From Ostrinia nubilalis (Eukaryota; Arthropoda; Insecta; Lepidoptera; Crambidae): a stretch of DNA of 64,000 nt. Numbering within the stretch: the stretch's first letter is position 1; every line of letters starts with the position of its first letter. The position numbers were made by a program, and so were the translations under genes. The stretch lies in contig NC_087096.1 in the NCBI RefSeq assembly GCF_963855985.1, forward strand, positions 8,866,001 through 8,930,000, in the 5' to 3' direction. Of this stretch, positions 1 to 13,103 are shown in pieces. The notes beneath the pieces are model-generated. The model was given only the letters and a program-made list of their open reading frames with translations. It did no database searches and was not told where the DNA came from.

Positions 1-537
1 CGTAGGAGATAACTCAGTTGTGTTATTTCCATCATCAATAATGTGTTCATTTTCGATAGTACACTCCGCAGATTCTTCATGGTGGGTGTCTAAAAAAGAG
101 AGCAATAGTACGTACTTAGACAAAAAAAATACTATGCGCTCGTAAAGTAGGTCACAGGCTCATGACCTGTACTCAATAAAAAGTTGCGAAGGTATCATCC
201 TCATAAGATGAACTCAACGCTTATTTTAATTGTAAAATAACATAATACAAGGCGATAGTCTTATAAACTACCCTCAAGTATTTTTATTGTGAAGGCTGCA
301 CTCTCGACCGAAGTGCGCTCAACACATACATATTGTACACATACGAGAACTATGTATTATATTAGAAATAGTAACAGTATAAATACCTTCTTGTAATGAC
401 AACGCTAGATTTGAATCCTCAGAAGTTACACTCGAAGACCTCTTTCGAGTACGTCTTTTCAACTTCTTTTCTAGCTTTTTTATCTTCCGTAGAATGTAAT
501 CATCACTATCACAATCCTTGTTCTTGCGTTTAGGCAT
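1..537 (-). CDS. 5' part of a two-or-more-exon gene, cut by the left edge; basic/Ser-rich then acidic N-terminus
   Basis: Exon 1 (537-387) begins with ATG and encodes 50 residues: MPKRKNKDCDSDDY, then a lysine/arginine-rich helix (ILRKIKKLEKKLKRRTRKR), then SSSVTSEDS. A GAAG|GTATTT donor (phase 1) follows. Exon 2 starts at 89 after a strong acceptor (CTCTCTTTTTTAG) and stays open to the window edge, adding an acidic stretch (THHEESAECTIENEHII...). The phases match exactly, which supports the model. The layout of a basic coiled segment, serine patch and acidic linker resembles the first (gag-like) protein of DIRS-type or similar retroelements seen in insect genomes. That is my impression from memory, not a proven match. 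It could also be a host nuclear protein. The rest of the gene lies to the left. Confidence 0.55.
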
Positions 538-2317
538 TTTTAAACAACTTTTGGATAGTAACTTGACGGTTTAAACAAAAAGAAATAGTGAGACGTAGTG
601 AACGGCCGAGCACTTGAACGCGAATGAAAATGGCGATCCCGATGTTGCCATACGAAAAGTACAGCTTGCACATAATATTTTTTTCATTATATTTTTATTT
701 ATCTCTCAACTATAGCGTATGAATGGCCACACAATACGTGCTACTACAAGTATTCTAATCTCGAAGACGAAGCAAAGTATAATTTTGGAACACTAAACAT
801 TTATTCAATTAATTATCAAGACCAAGAAGATTTCTTTTCAAACAAAAACGAAGAAAGAATGAGCGATACTCGTAAATTAGATTATTTTTGGGCCAGCTAA
901 AAATATGGGTGGCTTTTTAAAATAATGACACAGCGCAAGAAGTTTTCATCATTATCATAATGGAGGTCGTTTGCTGACGACAACAAAGATAAAAATACTT
1001 GGTATACCTACCACAAATAAACAGTTAGCTTCAAGGGCTTCAACTTCAAATATTACATGGTCTTATGCGACAAGCGGTCATTATGACCGCGTAACAATTG
1101 ATATTATCTATTTGGTCTCACGGGGTTTGAAGGGCTACTGTGATATTGATATCCATGCTATGTATTTAAGGATGCAAAGCAACATAGTCTATCTTATATT
1201 TAGTACGTTTTGAAGAACTTAATATAATCGATAAAGTTGAGCATAGTAATAGAAAAACCTGGTAGAAGTTCACAGACTAAAGCCATTTTGAGGGTAAACG
1301 TTTGTAAGGGAGTAAGTTTTTCAAGTACCTACCTACCTAGATTAGATTTACGCAGTCGGTTTGATTGGACTATTTCAAACGCTATGGGGCTCATAAAATC
1401 TGACATTGCCTTGTGACCCCGTTTGTTACAGCCCACACGATACAAGCTTCGAGGGAACTAAATAATCAACCCTTTTCCTGGCACGACAATTCAAGACATT
1501 TTTTTTTCTAATTAAATTTCTCGTTTTCCTGGAAGTTATGACCAGCGGGCGTCAGTTAAAATTAGATTTATAAAAAATCCCTCGACCCCGGCAGAAGTTG
1601 AGCCGTGGTGACTTTTTAATTTGTTCCCGCATTTTTGGTTGGCGGCTCAGATATTAAAATGTGCCTTCTTTCTAATGTTTGTAAATATTTTGCATCTGTG
1701 CACACCCGTTCCGAGGGAAAATATTCTTCTTGATTCCCATTTAAATTGTACATTTCTCTCAGAGGTTTTTGGCCTAAAATGATTTGCTCGGTTAGGGTGT
1801 GTTTTCACTGGACACATTTTACACTTTAAATTAACATCGTCATTTCATTCTATGGCAGTCCACTACAAAATGGAAGCCCTAAGCAGAATCTCCTGCTTTT
1901 TTCATCAAGTTGTTGCCAGTATCTTCAGGTCATCGGTCCACCAAGTATGTTACGTTGAGCTATGTTACGTTACGTTGCAAATAAAACTTATTACAACTAC
2001 GTAAGCACAGTGTCTTGATGTGCTATTGTCTTTTCAATATTTATTAAAAATATCCCTTATTATCTTGAAGTCATCGGTCCATCGGGCAATTGGGCTACGT
2101 TACGCTTACTTGCCAAGAGTTTGATATCCGTTCGAGAACCCGTATATTCCACCTTAATTAGGAATGCAATTTTAGCATGAATAGAGTGTTCACAATACCT
2201 TGCCCGTGCACTAACTTGGCTCACATTGTTAGTTAGCTATTATAATACCTAGCTCAAGTTACATAGTGGTGGAGCTAAAAGTAACACTAGCTCGTCTCCT
2301 GGCAGTTATAATAATAA
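538..2317. other. Gene-free stretch
   Basis: Probably holds the promoter of the left-edge gene in its first few hundred bases. The motif TCATCGGTCCA occurs twice (about 1930 and 2072), followed by GTTACG-rich runs, suggesting an old dispersed-repeat fragment. No supported gene was seen. Confidence 0.4.
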
Positions 2318-2320
2318 TTA

Positions 2321-2444
2321 GGCTGAGTTGCACCACCTCATTTTAACCGTAACATTAACGACAACCGGTGCTTTTTGTATGAAGTTTGACAGCTTTTTGA
2401 CGTTTTTCAAAGTTACAATAAGATGTTGTACCATCTTTCCAGCC
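2321..2444. mobile_element. MITE family A, copy 1
   Basis: Starts GGCTGAGTTGCACCACC, ends in a decayed inverted copy closing with CCAGCC, and is flanked by TTA on both sides. The interior has the family-typical AGTTTGACAG and TTTTTGACGTTT segments. Confidence 0.7.
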
Positions 2445-2447
2445 TTA

Positions 2448-2562
2448 TGCCCATTTCACCACCGATCCCTAACTTTTAAGTGACCCCTATGAAAACAAAA
2501 TGCCCGCTAAGTGTTACCATAGGCGTCACTTAAAAATTAGGGATTGATGGTGAAAACAGGCA
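2448..2562. mobile_element. MITE family B, copy 1 (hairpin)
   Basis: A near-palindrome: CACCGATCCCTAACTTTTAA on the left against an inverted TTAAAAATTAGGGATTGATG on the right, with outer ends TGCCC and GGCA. It is flanked by TTA. The left TTA is also the right flank of the family A copy at 2321-2444. Confidence 0.7.
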
Positions 2563-2565
2563 TTA

Positions 2566-4673
2566 GTATCTTATTCTGAAAGTTCATCAAAATATGAATA
2601 ATGTCTAATAATATCTCTCAAAGTAAAAAGACCTATCAGTACAAGCTATGCTATCCATTCATGTTCTCTACATAATACTTGATTTCATACCAAAATCTCT
2701 GCAAAATTAATTGAACCTGACAGAGACATTAATGCATGAAAATGTAACAAAAAATCAGGTTAATTAAACTTACATTAATTTTAATTAAATTGTAATAAAA
2801 TAGAGAAAAATTTAAAATTCTTTATTTATTTATTAAGATGAACTTCGGTTTTAACGCGAACTACTTCAGCTTTGGCGCATATTGCAGAACTATACTTCAA
2901 AGCACTGCGCAAAGTAGGTATTGTTTAGTAAAACAATGCATTTTATTAACGCACTCTATTGTGCACGCTCGACTGCGAGACAGCTTTATAGAGTCGAAAG
3001 TTCGAAGATATTCTTAAAGGAATAAGAACTCTCTTTGAATGGTAGGTACATACCTAGAAAAACAATACTTATTTCTATATAATCACTTATTTATTTGATG
3101 AACTAAATGTACAGGAAAACATTATATGATTTTGGATTTTACATTAGATGGTCTAACATGAAACTTCTTTTTACATTGATAGTTTTTTATGTTAATGAAA
3201 TTAATAATATGATTAAAATTATGAAGTTACTTTGTGTCTTGTTATTATTTCGTCAAATACAATGTAAAAGCATGGGTGATGACCCCGACTTTTCCTTTCT
3301 TTAAGTCTCTATGTTTTCTACTATAAATCACTGTAATAGACACATAATATTTTGTCAAAATATTAATTACCCGGCTGTTTATCTAAGACATCATTCTCAT
3401 TTGTAATGTATCGTCGTTGGCTGAATAAACAAAAACAATATTGTCCAAACATACACCTGATTAAACGCGTATATCACATTACGTTAATTAAGCGCGCTAC
3501 GTACACAAACATTATCATGACAACGCTATCCTGGAGATAATCCTATCCAGAGAGAGCCTATAACCAAAATAAACACGCTTAATAATTCGTGACCAAATTC
3601 CATTTCATTATCATTTTGCGTGGATTGATCCTCTTCAATTATGCACGTCTTCAGTTTATATAGGAGCCTAATTCAGCATTAGACTCGCTCCGTAAACGCT
3701 CTTAGAGACCCAATCTCGTTCAAGAGGCCTCGTAGATAAACGCTAATGCTAGTAAATTCTATACAGCTAAGTAACGAAGGAAAGTCAAAGATTTTATCGC
3801 TCGGCCCACCCTTGTCAATTCAGATTAGAGATTTGTTGCCTAATTTTGACTTAGCGTTAATTTGAATATCCCTTAACAGCTATTCAAACAAGGGGGGTTT
3901 GGATAAAGAATGGTGGGGAAAGCTATTTTATCCTTTAGATTTAGAAGCTTGAGGTATTATGAATACCTTTATTAACATACTGCTCGGAAACTTATCATAT
4001 TTTCATCTTATTAATGCGATGTAAACTAAGTAGAAGATGAGCAAGAATCTTTAGCTGTATAGAATTGAAAAGATCGAGTTTCTTTTCAAGTAAACCGAAC
4101 TAAGAAACTATTTTGGTGTAAGGGAAGGGAAATGTTATGTATAAGTAGGCTATTAAAAACTTATGATAATTTGTACTTAATTATTTATTAATTATTTGTT
4201 ATCTGATGATATCGTAATAAGTATAGTATGATGTAGGTACTGTCCACTGTTAGTAACTTCGTTCATACAGACAAACTAGATTGTACTATAACTTGAACTG
4301 TGTGATATTCCCAGAAAATATTTCTGAAACAAAAGAACGCAGATAAAAAACCCTAAACAATATCCATCCCGTCAAGAGCCGAGGGTAATGTTTAAAAATA
4401 TGCCGAGCACTAATTGACGTTGCACGAGAACCCTTAATCCGGCGTGCCCGAAGGTATCCGACAGTTTCAAGCACTTTCAGTTCAAGCCGTCACTCATCCG
4501 TAGCTATGGAAAAAATAATGAGTCAAAAACGATATTCCGGCCTATAAAAGATAGCGATAAACTATATTATTGAATATTAATTTGCTTGGACTTCATTTTT
4601 GAGATGATCGAATGAGATAAATGGTTATGTTTCGGTATTTTATCGGTTATTTTCAAAACGATATTACACTATA
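2566..4673. other. Gene-free stretch
   Basis: AT-rich sequence with no recognisable gene or element. A short ATTTATTTATT run lies at about 2820. The open frame at 3107-3304 has low-complexity, AT-driven codons and is most likely chance. Confidence 0.4.
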
Positions 4674-4800
4674 CAGTGTGTTTGGGATAGGTTGTGATGT
4701 CAATTTTATCGACAAAAATGCCCCTATATGTGGGCCCACACCCCTCCTCTTGGAATGGGGGGGGGGTTAATTTTTTAAATATATATTTAAGTACACACTG
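4674..4800. mobile_element. TA-flanked MITE with CAGTGTGT ends
   Basis: Ends are CAGTGTGT and ACACACTG, a perfect 8-bp inverted repeat, each bordered by TA (extended TATA context). The length is 127 bp. The TA duplication fits the Tc1/mariner superfamily. The middle contains a C-rich then G-rich tract (CACCCCTCCTC, then GGGGGGGGGG). Confidence 0.6.
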
Positions 4801-5164
4801 TATACGGAAATAGCTATAAGAAGTCGATGAGAATAAATCGTTGTATCTTATCTTACGTCGTAAACGTTTACGGAACTTAGTTTGCAAAAATAAATAGAAA
4901 TGTTTGGGAAAAAGTCGTAGTAACTACGACGTAGTAAAGGAAGGGCTACGAAAATACCTACGTAGCAGTCTCTAAAGATATTTTTGTCGACAGTGAAGCT
5001 TTAGATTGTAGTATGACGTCAGCACGCAATTAAACTAAGGGTAAGGTCAGATAGCAAACTACGGTTCGTAACAAAATGGATTTCGAGGTTTTTAGAATAT
5101 TGATAAGTAATTTTAAAATACGTTAATATTTCCTACTTAAAAAGACGAGTATGTAAAAAAATGT

Positions 5165-5285
5165 GACTGTTTGTGAGGATGTTTATTACTCTTTCACGAA
5201 AAAACTTCAGAACGGATTTTGATGAAACTTTACAACAATATTTTTTATACATCAGAATAATATTAATACTATAAATTAGGCATTT
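5165..5285 (+). repeat. Dispersed repeat fragment, sense copy
   Basis: Contains GGATTTTGATGAAACTTTAC preceded by ACTCTTTCACG. The same sequence runs in the opposite direction at 37318-37420, and a more distant antisense version is at 58990-59130. It is a family scattered in lepidopteran DNA. Its class is uncertain. Confidence 0.5.
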
Positions 5286-5688
5286 ATTAGAGTATGTTTA
5301 TTTTTTTACATAAAGCACTTAGGTATTACATCTTCAAAGGTACTACATGCTACAGAGTTTAGCTAAATTAGCTGCCTACTTTATTCTAATTCTGTAGAGA
5401 AATCAAACCAATACTACAGTATCTGTTGTAATGTTATTACTCCATGTATATTTCCACTAATGTCTATAAAGCAATAACATGTTCAGAGTCAAATTTAATT
5501 AGATCCCAGCAGGTTCAATGCCATCAGGGTTAATTAGACTAATTGAAAACAGATAATGGTCTAACAGATCAAAGTATACAACCTCATGTATACGGATTCA
5601 AAGACTGTGATACTAGTAACGTAATTAAATCAGACTTTGAAGTTTGAGCTAAGAAAATACATAGATTCAAATTGACAAAGGAGACTAG

Positions 5689-5790
5689 TGCCTGTTTTCA
5701 CCATCAATTCCTAATTTTTAAGTGACCCCTATGGAATTTTGTTTACATAGGGGGCACTTAAATATTAGGGATTGATGGTGAAAACGGGCA
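5689..5790. mobile_element. MITE family B, copy 2 (hairpin)
   Basis: TTTTCACCATCAATTCCTAA on the left and an inverted TTAGGGATTGATGGTGAAAA on the right form an almost perfect hairpin of 102 bp, with a short loop. It is flanked by TAG/TAA. Better preserved than the copy at 2448-2562. Confidence 0.75.
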
Positions 5791-6482
5791 TAAGTTTCTT
5801 CCGCCACTTCTTCTCAGCACTAGCCCATATTATTACATTGTCCCGATGTGGTGGTAGGGCTAGCTGTAATATTGGGACGTGTATTAAATTAAGCGCCCTC
5901 GAAATGGCCTAAATCTGTGTACACTGTACATACATCTCGTATACGTACTCGTAAAAGCAAAATACCACTCATTGTTTAATCACAAAATCTCAGAAACTAT
6001 TTACCTACAAAAATGAAATTTGGCAGGTAGGTTCCTTATAGCATGTAGACATCCGCTAAGAACAGATTTTATGAAACTCCACACCTGAGGGTGTAAAACG
6101 GGGTACACGCGAACATAGTTGCGGGCGGCCGCTAGTACCAAACTAGTACTGAATAGAAGTTTTGACTTTGACAGTTACAATTGTCTTTGTGTTACAATTG
6201 AAACCTTTCAAGTTACAAAGACAGTCTCATTATTATTAGACACGACAAGTTGTATAGAAAGAAGCTTACACGTAAGGCCTCTTTTTTGGGACACCCTTAT
6301 TGAGGTTCCCCTTGAGCCTTTAAAGCTGAGGTCTTAGGGCGGTATTCGTTGAGCCTAGGGACTTGGTGGCTTGAAATCATCTTACAATAATGTTGATCAC
6401 TTGCTGTATGAACCGAGTTTATTAGAACTTACACTTGATGTATGAACCGCGCCGAGAGTTTATTAGAACCGTGGATTATTTA

Positions 6483-6600
6483 GGCTGAGTTGCACCACCA
6501 AACTTTGACCGTAACTATAACGATAATCGGTGATTTTTCTTTGGAGTTTGACAGATTTTTGACGTTTGTTACAGTCAAAGAAAGATGGTGCAACCCAGCC
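6483..6600. mobile_element. MITE family A, copy 2
   Basis: GGCTGAGTTGCACCACC at the left and GGTGCAACCCAGCC at the right are inverted copies, and TTA flanks both ends. It is the cleanest copy of the family in the window. Confidence 0.78.
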
Positions 6601-6603
6601 TTA

Positions 6604-9130
6604 GTCTTTCAATTTGATTATCATTTGTATTTGTTTATGGATTTTTTTAATCTTACGCTAATCTCTATACCTAACTATAATTGAGCGGAAACCTAATATA
6701 ACGTCCTGATGAGTCTTAACGAGATTCAAAGAAATAGTTAATTCAAGAAAAGGTCGATTCAACGCCATAAATGCTTAAATACAATAAAATTATTAAATTT
6801 TCATTAAGTACACATTTCTTCTCCAACACTACAGTATTTAAAACAGTTTGTTTGCGCAAATAATGTTCAGTTACGTGACGTCTATTCCCTTTAGTTGTAT
6901 GCAACAATCATCTTTAAAGCAACTTTATAATTTATTCCAGAAATTATTCCGTTTTCATTTTCAGGTTTTTCAAGCATCCATAAAATGTTTACCTTATAAC
7001 GTTACCTAAATTAATAAAATAAAACTTAAAAGACAGTTCCAGTTACAGATAAAGACCCACGAACATTTTAATGATTTGTAAACATGAAGTTCTCTTTGTG
7101 GCACATTTTAATTACAGCATGATGACACATTTTAAATTCCGTGTACCTACAAAGATTTATCTCACAGTTGAAGTAATTACGGTTTTTGTGAGAGATGAAA
7201 AGTTGATCCAAAAGCAACTTTGTTTTACTTTAAAATGAAAATATATTTTACTGTCCCTCTAGTTAGCAAAAAAATATTATTGTATGTTACATTTTTGAAA
7301 GTCATTCATTTTATTATTTTACTTATTATTTATCCATTATTTTCAATTCTCCCAAAATTCTTTTCTAAATAACGTGATTAAATTAATCGTTGCCAACTTT
7401 TGAATTTTTTGTATTTTTTTTTTTAAACGAATATTTCCTTTTTGCAATCGTATCCATGTCGTATAACACATCAGAGTTTTTTAGCCCCAATCGGAAATTA
7501 GAGACAGAAAAAAAAATCAACGAAAGTAACGAAACCAAAAATCTGACCTACCTTAGATTTCAATAACGAAGCACTTCCAAGCCCGAACAAATCAAAAAAC
7601 TTGCGTCGATGGTGCCGTCTCAAAGAACTACGAGTTCACAAAACTTTATTACGAGTATTATTCTCAAACCGAACGCACGTAGCTCCCTGTCCGCGTCTCG
7701 ATCGCTACTACCCGAATCCATGAACTGGCCAATACCAAGTTCCCAACCATATAGACAACCCCTATTCGACGACTACAACGAAACTGTCGCAATCCACCGC
7801 TGGCTGAAGTCACAAGAAAAACCGACTACAGTGAATCTTACCAGCGATGTATACTGAATGGGGAGAAAGTTGTCAGATAGTAGAAGCCGATTCCGGCCAA
7901 AGCATAAGCTAGGCTATTCACTTGTAGTGTGTATTTCATGTCTGCAAGGTAGCCTTTTCAATCAAACGGCCTTAAAGGCTGGTATAGAAATTGGCTAGCG
8001 CATTTATTTCAGAGTTAATTAACCTTTTCTGCTGCAGATACCTTCCATAATGCGGACGTCATTCATAAATTATGTTGGGATGGGAATGAAAATGTATCGA
8101 ATTTTTATTCATCCCTCTTCCCTTTTTGTTTGTATAGGTGAAGCTGTCAGTCCCGGACTTTTGTATGGAATGTGATTTGCTGTCCGCTTTATATGTACGT
8201 TTCATTCTGTCTCTCGTGGATTGCTTTAGTATTTCTGTCCATTTTATGTTTCACGCAACTGTATTGGGGGATCTCATCAATAAAAATGCGAATAAAATTG
8301 CAACTAGTTCCAAAAGTGAAACGTGTATGGATTCAATATACTCGTAAATACCTGAAATACTGACTAAATTGAAAAATAAAATCGACTAGACTATGGACAG
8401 GTATTTGACCACAATCTCGTTTTAAATTGTGTCTACATTTCACTAAATTAAAATCATTCGAGACTTTTCGTTTACATCATTTTTATTCATCACATTTATT
8501 TTATTATCATCAAGATGTTCAATTTCCATAAAGTGATCGTTTAATGGAAAGTGTTATGGCTTTATGGTTAACATGTCCTGTTGCACGTGATTAATGGTTA
8601 ATTTTCTACCAGTAGCTTTTTTCAACGACCCCTGTGATTAAAAACTTTAAAAAATATCACCCAAACATAATCCAAAATGCATTTCATCACGTTTTTACCC
8701 AAAGCTTTCCCGCCTACGCAAGCCTTCGCAAGTTTCGTGATAAAATATTTTATTGCGTTGCGAGTCTCAAGATTTTAATATGAATATTCGAGCACTTCTG
8801 TTTAACATGCAGGTTTCGTCGCGGTGTTTCCATCAAGCTGTGTGATGTTTGTACCGTTAAGTAATCCATTTTTGTTGGGTTAGAAGCCGCTGAGTATAAT
8901 ATATTTATGTAGGTAACTTTCCTGAAATGAAACGCGGAAATTCGATCTCATTATCTACATAATTTATACCTACATGTTAATAAGTTCATAGGTATTTCTA
9001 CTGTTTAAAACTTAAAGCTTTTAACAGCGGTGTTAAACTTTAAAAAACTCGCTGTCATTGATGAGTAATTTTGACAAAAAAATAGTAAATTAATTTATCA
9101 TTTTATGTAGGCATTAAACTATGTTGGCGG
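6604..9130. other. Stretch with one unassigned open frame (7570-7857)
   Basis: Mostly AT-rich. The open frame from about 7570 to 7857 (+) is GC-richer than its flanks and reads as ordinary protein (…NETVAIHRWLKSQEKPTTVN…). It has no recognisable domain, no convincing splice sites and no homologue I know. It may be an exon, a small gene or chance. Confidence 0.3.
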
Positions 9131-9266
9131 CATTCTCAGATGCCCTCAATTTGCGATGGGGTTTGCCGCGAAGATCGGCTACTTAAGCCATCTTCGGGCA
9201 CACCAGCGCCGCCAAGACAGCTTGGAGTCGGAGTGGTCGGATGGATCATCATCATCATCAAACTTA
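9131..9266 (+). pseudogene. Non-LTR retrotransposon 3' fragment with zinc-finger-like end
   Basis: An open stretch reads CPQF-x7-IGYLSHLRAHQRR, with the IG-L-SH-RAH pattern found at the C-terminus of some insect LINE reverse transcriptases. It is followed by an (ATC)n tail (GATCATCATCATCATC), the usual LINE 3' end. The 5' part is missing. Confidence 0.55.
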
Positions 9267-12200
9267 TGACTGATATTGAATATACGGATGCCGGATTATC
9301 AAGGTAAACATAATTGTACGATTAATAAGGTGCTGTTTTGCAATAAAACTGTTTTACTCTGAATCATACTTCAGACGCTATCAACAGTAGATGCTGTGAA
9401 CCAAGGGCGATAACCTTCAATCATATAGATGTTAACATACCTTTTTTATTGTACAAACGTATACAACCCGCTGAAAGAAAATGATTCATTAAAAGCGGCT
9501 ACAAAAATGTCCATTTACTGCTACCCTCCTCAAACTCTATCTAAGCCAGAGGCTTTGTCTTCGACGATTTTTTTTTTCGTGCCACTTTTCGGGACCGTCG
9601 ACTTCTGTTATTCCCCTCTTTTGTAAAGCCTTGCACGCAAATACGGGACTTTGTGAGTAATGCTTAGATAATTTACAGGGTACCTGGTATTACGGCGTAT
9701 TGTCTTCGTAGGTACTTAATGTACGTGTGCCGGTTTAGGAAGGGTTTACACCGTTTTTATTATCTATCTCCCACATTGGAGCCAAATATGAGCCTACACT
9801 ACACATGCTTCGCAGGTTTTCAGTAATTCCTTTTAGCTAGAATTAGGGAAGAGAAAAAACTGAAACAAATATTTCCTGGAATGAAAAACACTTTCTTTTA
9901 TGCCTATAATTATTGATGTATTTAGATATTCAAAATTTTACATTTTTTCACTTTGATTGAAACTTGTCACGTTAAGTTTTTTTTTTTCTAGATTTGTAAA
10001 ACATACATATTATCTGCTAGGCACTTTTTTGTGTAAGCAATATCCAAATACCCAGTCCATTTATTCCAAATATGTTTTCAGTTTAGTAAGCAGATAATGC
10101 CAAAACAAAAAACGATAGCGTCAAATAAATGGAGTTTATTTTTATTTCATGGAAATTCAATTGCCATTTTACATTTGGATGTGCCGTTTAAATAAAAAAG
10201 CAAAAACGGTGACATAAAATCAGCATTTCGATAAAATGTTTTGTGATATCAACCTACCTATTTTAACCCTTGACAATTAGTGTTATACGGTTATTATCAA
10301 TCTTCAAGTAATACTGTTGATACTTGCTAATAATTGCTGATAAAACTCTAACCCAATTCAGAATTCGGGTTTGTGAGATCGCACAATGGAGTAACCAAGA
10401 GTCCCAATATAGTTTATCGCTGCATTTCCCATTTTCAAAACTCAGTTAACCCTTCGAGAATATTGGCTGATGCCTGATGGGCCATGCCCAAAACCTATTT
10501 TGGTAACCGTTAATCAGTCGCCGAGGCGGAAAACTGATAAGGCGGACCTTTCACCAATTAACTTAATGGTGATTCTTTTTCTGCGGCATCGGTGTAAATG
10601 ACCCTTTTACTCGGCCGACCGAATCTGGCATATGTCGTCGATATAGATTGCCGATATAATCCTAACAAAGCTATATTGGGGGTAAATAACGTTTGTGTTT
10701 TGGACGGTGATTGGACTCGCTAATGGAATGTTGGCAATTTGGAATCTTGCGTAGCCATTTAATGCTGTCTGTTAAAATTTCGGGTGGAATTGCTGATCTG
10801 TGATTTTTTTACCTACCTTTTGCGATTTCATTCGTAATAGTTTTTACATTCAAGTTATAGTTCCATGCAGATGTGGTGCATTTTAGTCGCAGTTTATCAC
10901 TTTAAAGGTAAAAAGCATATTTTATCTTAGGTAACTAAATGATGAAGTACGGAACTCTCTATTAATTTGAATTATCAAAGATTTACGACCACGGAATAGT
11001 ACTACTAACTATCCGTTCTTACGCCATATCCTTCTGTTACTGATTGGTTTATATGTATCAATTTTCATATCCAGTGTGAAAGGGTTAAGTAAATACATCG
11101 AATAACATCCCTTTCGCGAGTTATTTACATTAATATAAAAGTGTTAGTGCTGCCCTCTAGAGTGTTGCGAATGTTCGTGAGCCTTGAGTTATCGCCTGAA
11201 GCCGAACCTCTAAAGAATTCAGCACATTGAGTAGTTTCTTAAAGCGATCGGAGTCAGAAAAATAGTTCAGTTTGTGAATTTATTACACACTAGCAATAAA
11301 AAATAGCAATTGCCTTTTACATAGAAAGGAAAGAATTTATTGCGATCCTTTCCAGAAAATTAATTTATAAAGGTTATAAGGATAGAACTGTTAGCTGCGG
11401 CTTTGCACGCGCGTTTTATAAAAACTTGTTATAGTCTTCCGACTACACTTTGAATTTAACCAACTTAAAATATAAATTTTAGTTTCCTACACTCATAAAA
11501 TTTTCGTAGAGGTCCTTCATAGTCAGTCAGAAATAGGCAAAAATTCTAAAAATACAATCATTAGAAGCACTGAATGATTTGAGTTAAATATTTTGTCATT
11601 GTAAGGATGATATTTTACTTTCAATCAATCGGTTAAGATGTTGTAATCACACTCCTCAAAGTTACGCATTTCATTTTAATGAACTACTTCTAATACACTT
11701 GAAAGGAAGCCTAATTAAAGGTTTGATCCTAAAATCTGTCTGTGTTCTCGCTTTAGAGCTATTTCATGAATAACATTATCTAAAATTCTAAATAGCTAGG
11801 ATTGCTTTGTTGAAATACTCGTAAGTACCTGCGGAATTCTGTGTAATCAAACTGGATCTAGCTTGAAGCAATATTTATTCGCAAATCTAGCTCTAACTTT
11901 GATGATTAGGTAAATAAGTGGACTGAATCTAGTATATATTATATTCTTCTTATTTATCATCAGGCTTTGTGATTATTACCACAGAATACATAACTATTAT
12001 ACAGTAAACCTATAAACAACAAGATCAATTCTTTATTATGTCATCATGTGGCATATGAATTATTAGTTATTACAATTTGCAAGCCATATTTACCGCTAAA
12101 GTACCTATTGCTTTATTGTACGCATTGTCAACTAATTGTGAGAACCTCATTTTTTAATTTCGACGATATTTATTTGTCTTTGAACTAAAAAATCTCTGGG

Positions 12201-13103
12201 TTTCTTCCCAATGTTTCCTGGCTAACTTTTTAAGCCAAACTGTCATCTAGCTACAAAACTTATTTTATTTCAATTACTCTACGTCTTAGATCTTTACGAG
12301 TTACGACGTCTCGTTACATTCACGCACAAGTACAACAGGGGTTAAACTCGGATTATTGTTTTCGTTAATATCTGGTTTAGTTTACTGTTATAGGTGCCGG
12401 GAACTTGAGATAAACCTAATCTTTACAGCTTTGTTATGGCAACGAAATTCATGGTTGACTGTAACATCCACCGTAGATATGGATTGCACAGTAGATTCAC
12501 TACAATTAGCTTGATTTACATCACATTCTGTACACATAGCCGGTGAAATTGCTTTTGATTTAAATTATTTTTTAATTTATCAAAGTTGAATGTGTTTTTC
12601 TTTTGATCAATTTAACATTTTTAAATAGCCGACCAATTTCGATCTTCGATTATTGTTTTTTGTTCTCAAACTTTTATAATATTTTCCACGACTGGAATAT
12701 TTTAATCGAATCAAATTGTTCTAAATTGCTTTGTTCAATTTCTATACTCATGAAATCCATTCAAAAAGTCCTATTTACCACTTATTACATTATGTTACTA
12801 TTTTTTGTACACCAATGTGGAAGAAGAGAACCAACTGTGTCAGCCTCCTTTACCTGCCTCTAAGGGGGTTTGACACAGCAATAAAAGTGTCAATTATTAG
12901 TACCCTCATCAAATTCCTCATAAAGTTTAGGACTTTATTCCAGAACATTTTACAATTTAATGAACTCCTTTACCGAAAATATATTGTCCTATGAATAAAG
13001 TTGCCCAAAAAAGGGTATTTAAATGTACGCCGTATTTTTATAGACGGGAAAGTTCGTATAATGCTAATGCTGGTCTTTTAAAAAAATATTATTGTCCTTA
13101 TTA
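9267..13103. other. Gene-free stretch
   Basis: No gene or clear element. A less AT-rich block at about 10480-10700 (GCCGAGGCGG, ACTCGGCCGACCG) stands out and could be conserved non-coding DNA. Open frames at 12603-12994 are AT-driven. Confidence 0.35.

Noticed and set aside
4669..4887. Minus-strand open frame with a proline run
   Set aside because: It covers the TA-flanked MITE at 4674-4800 and its C-rich tract; no coding support.
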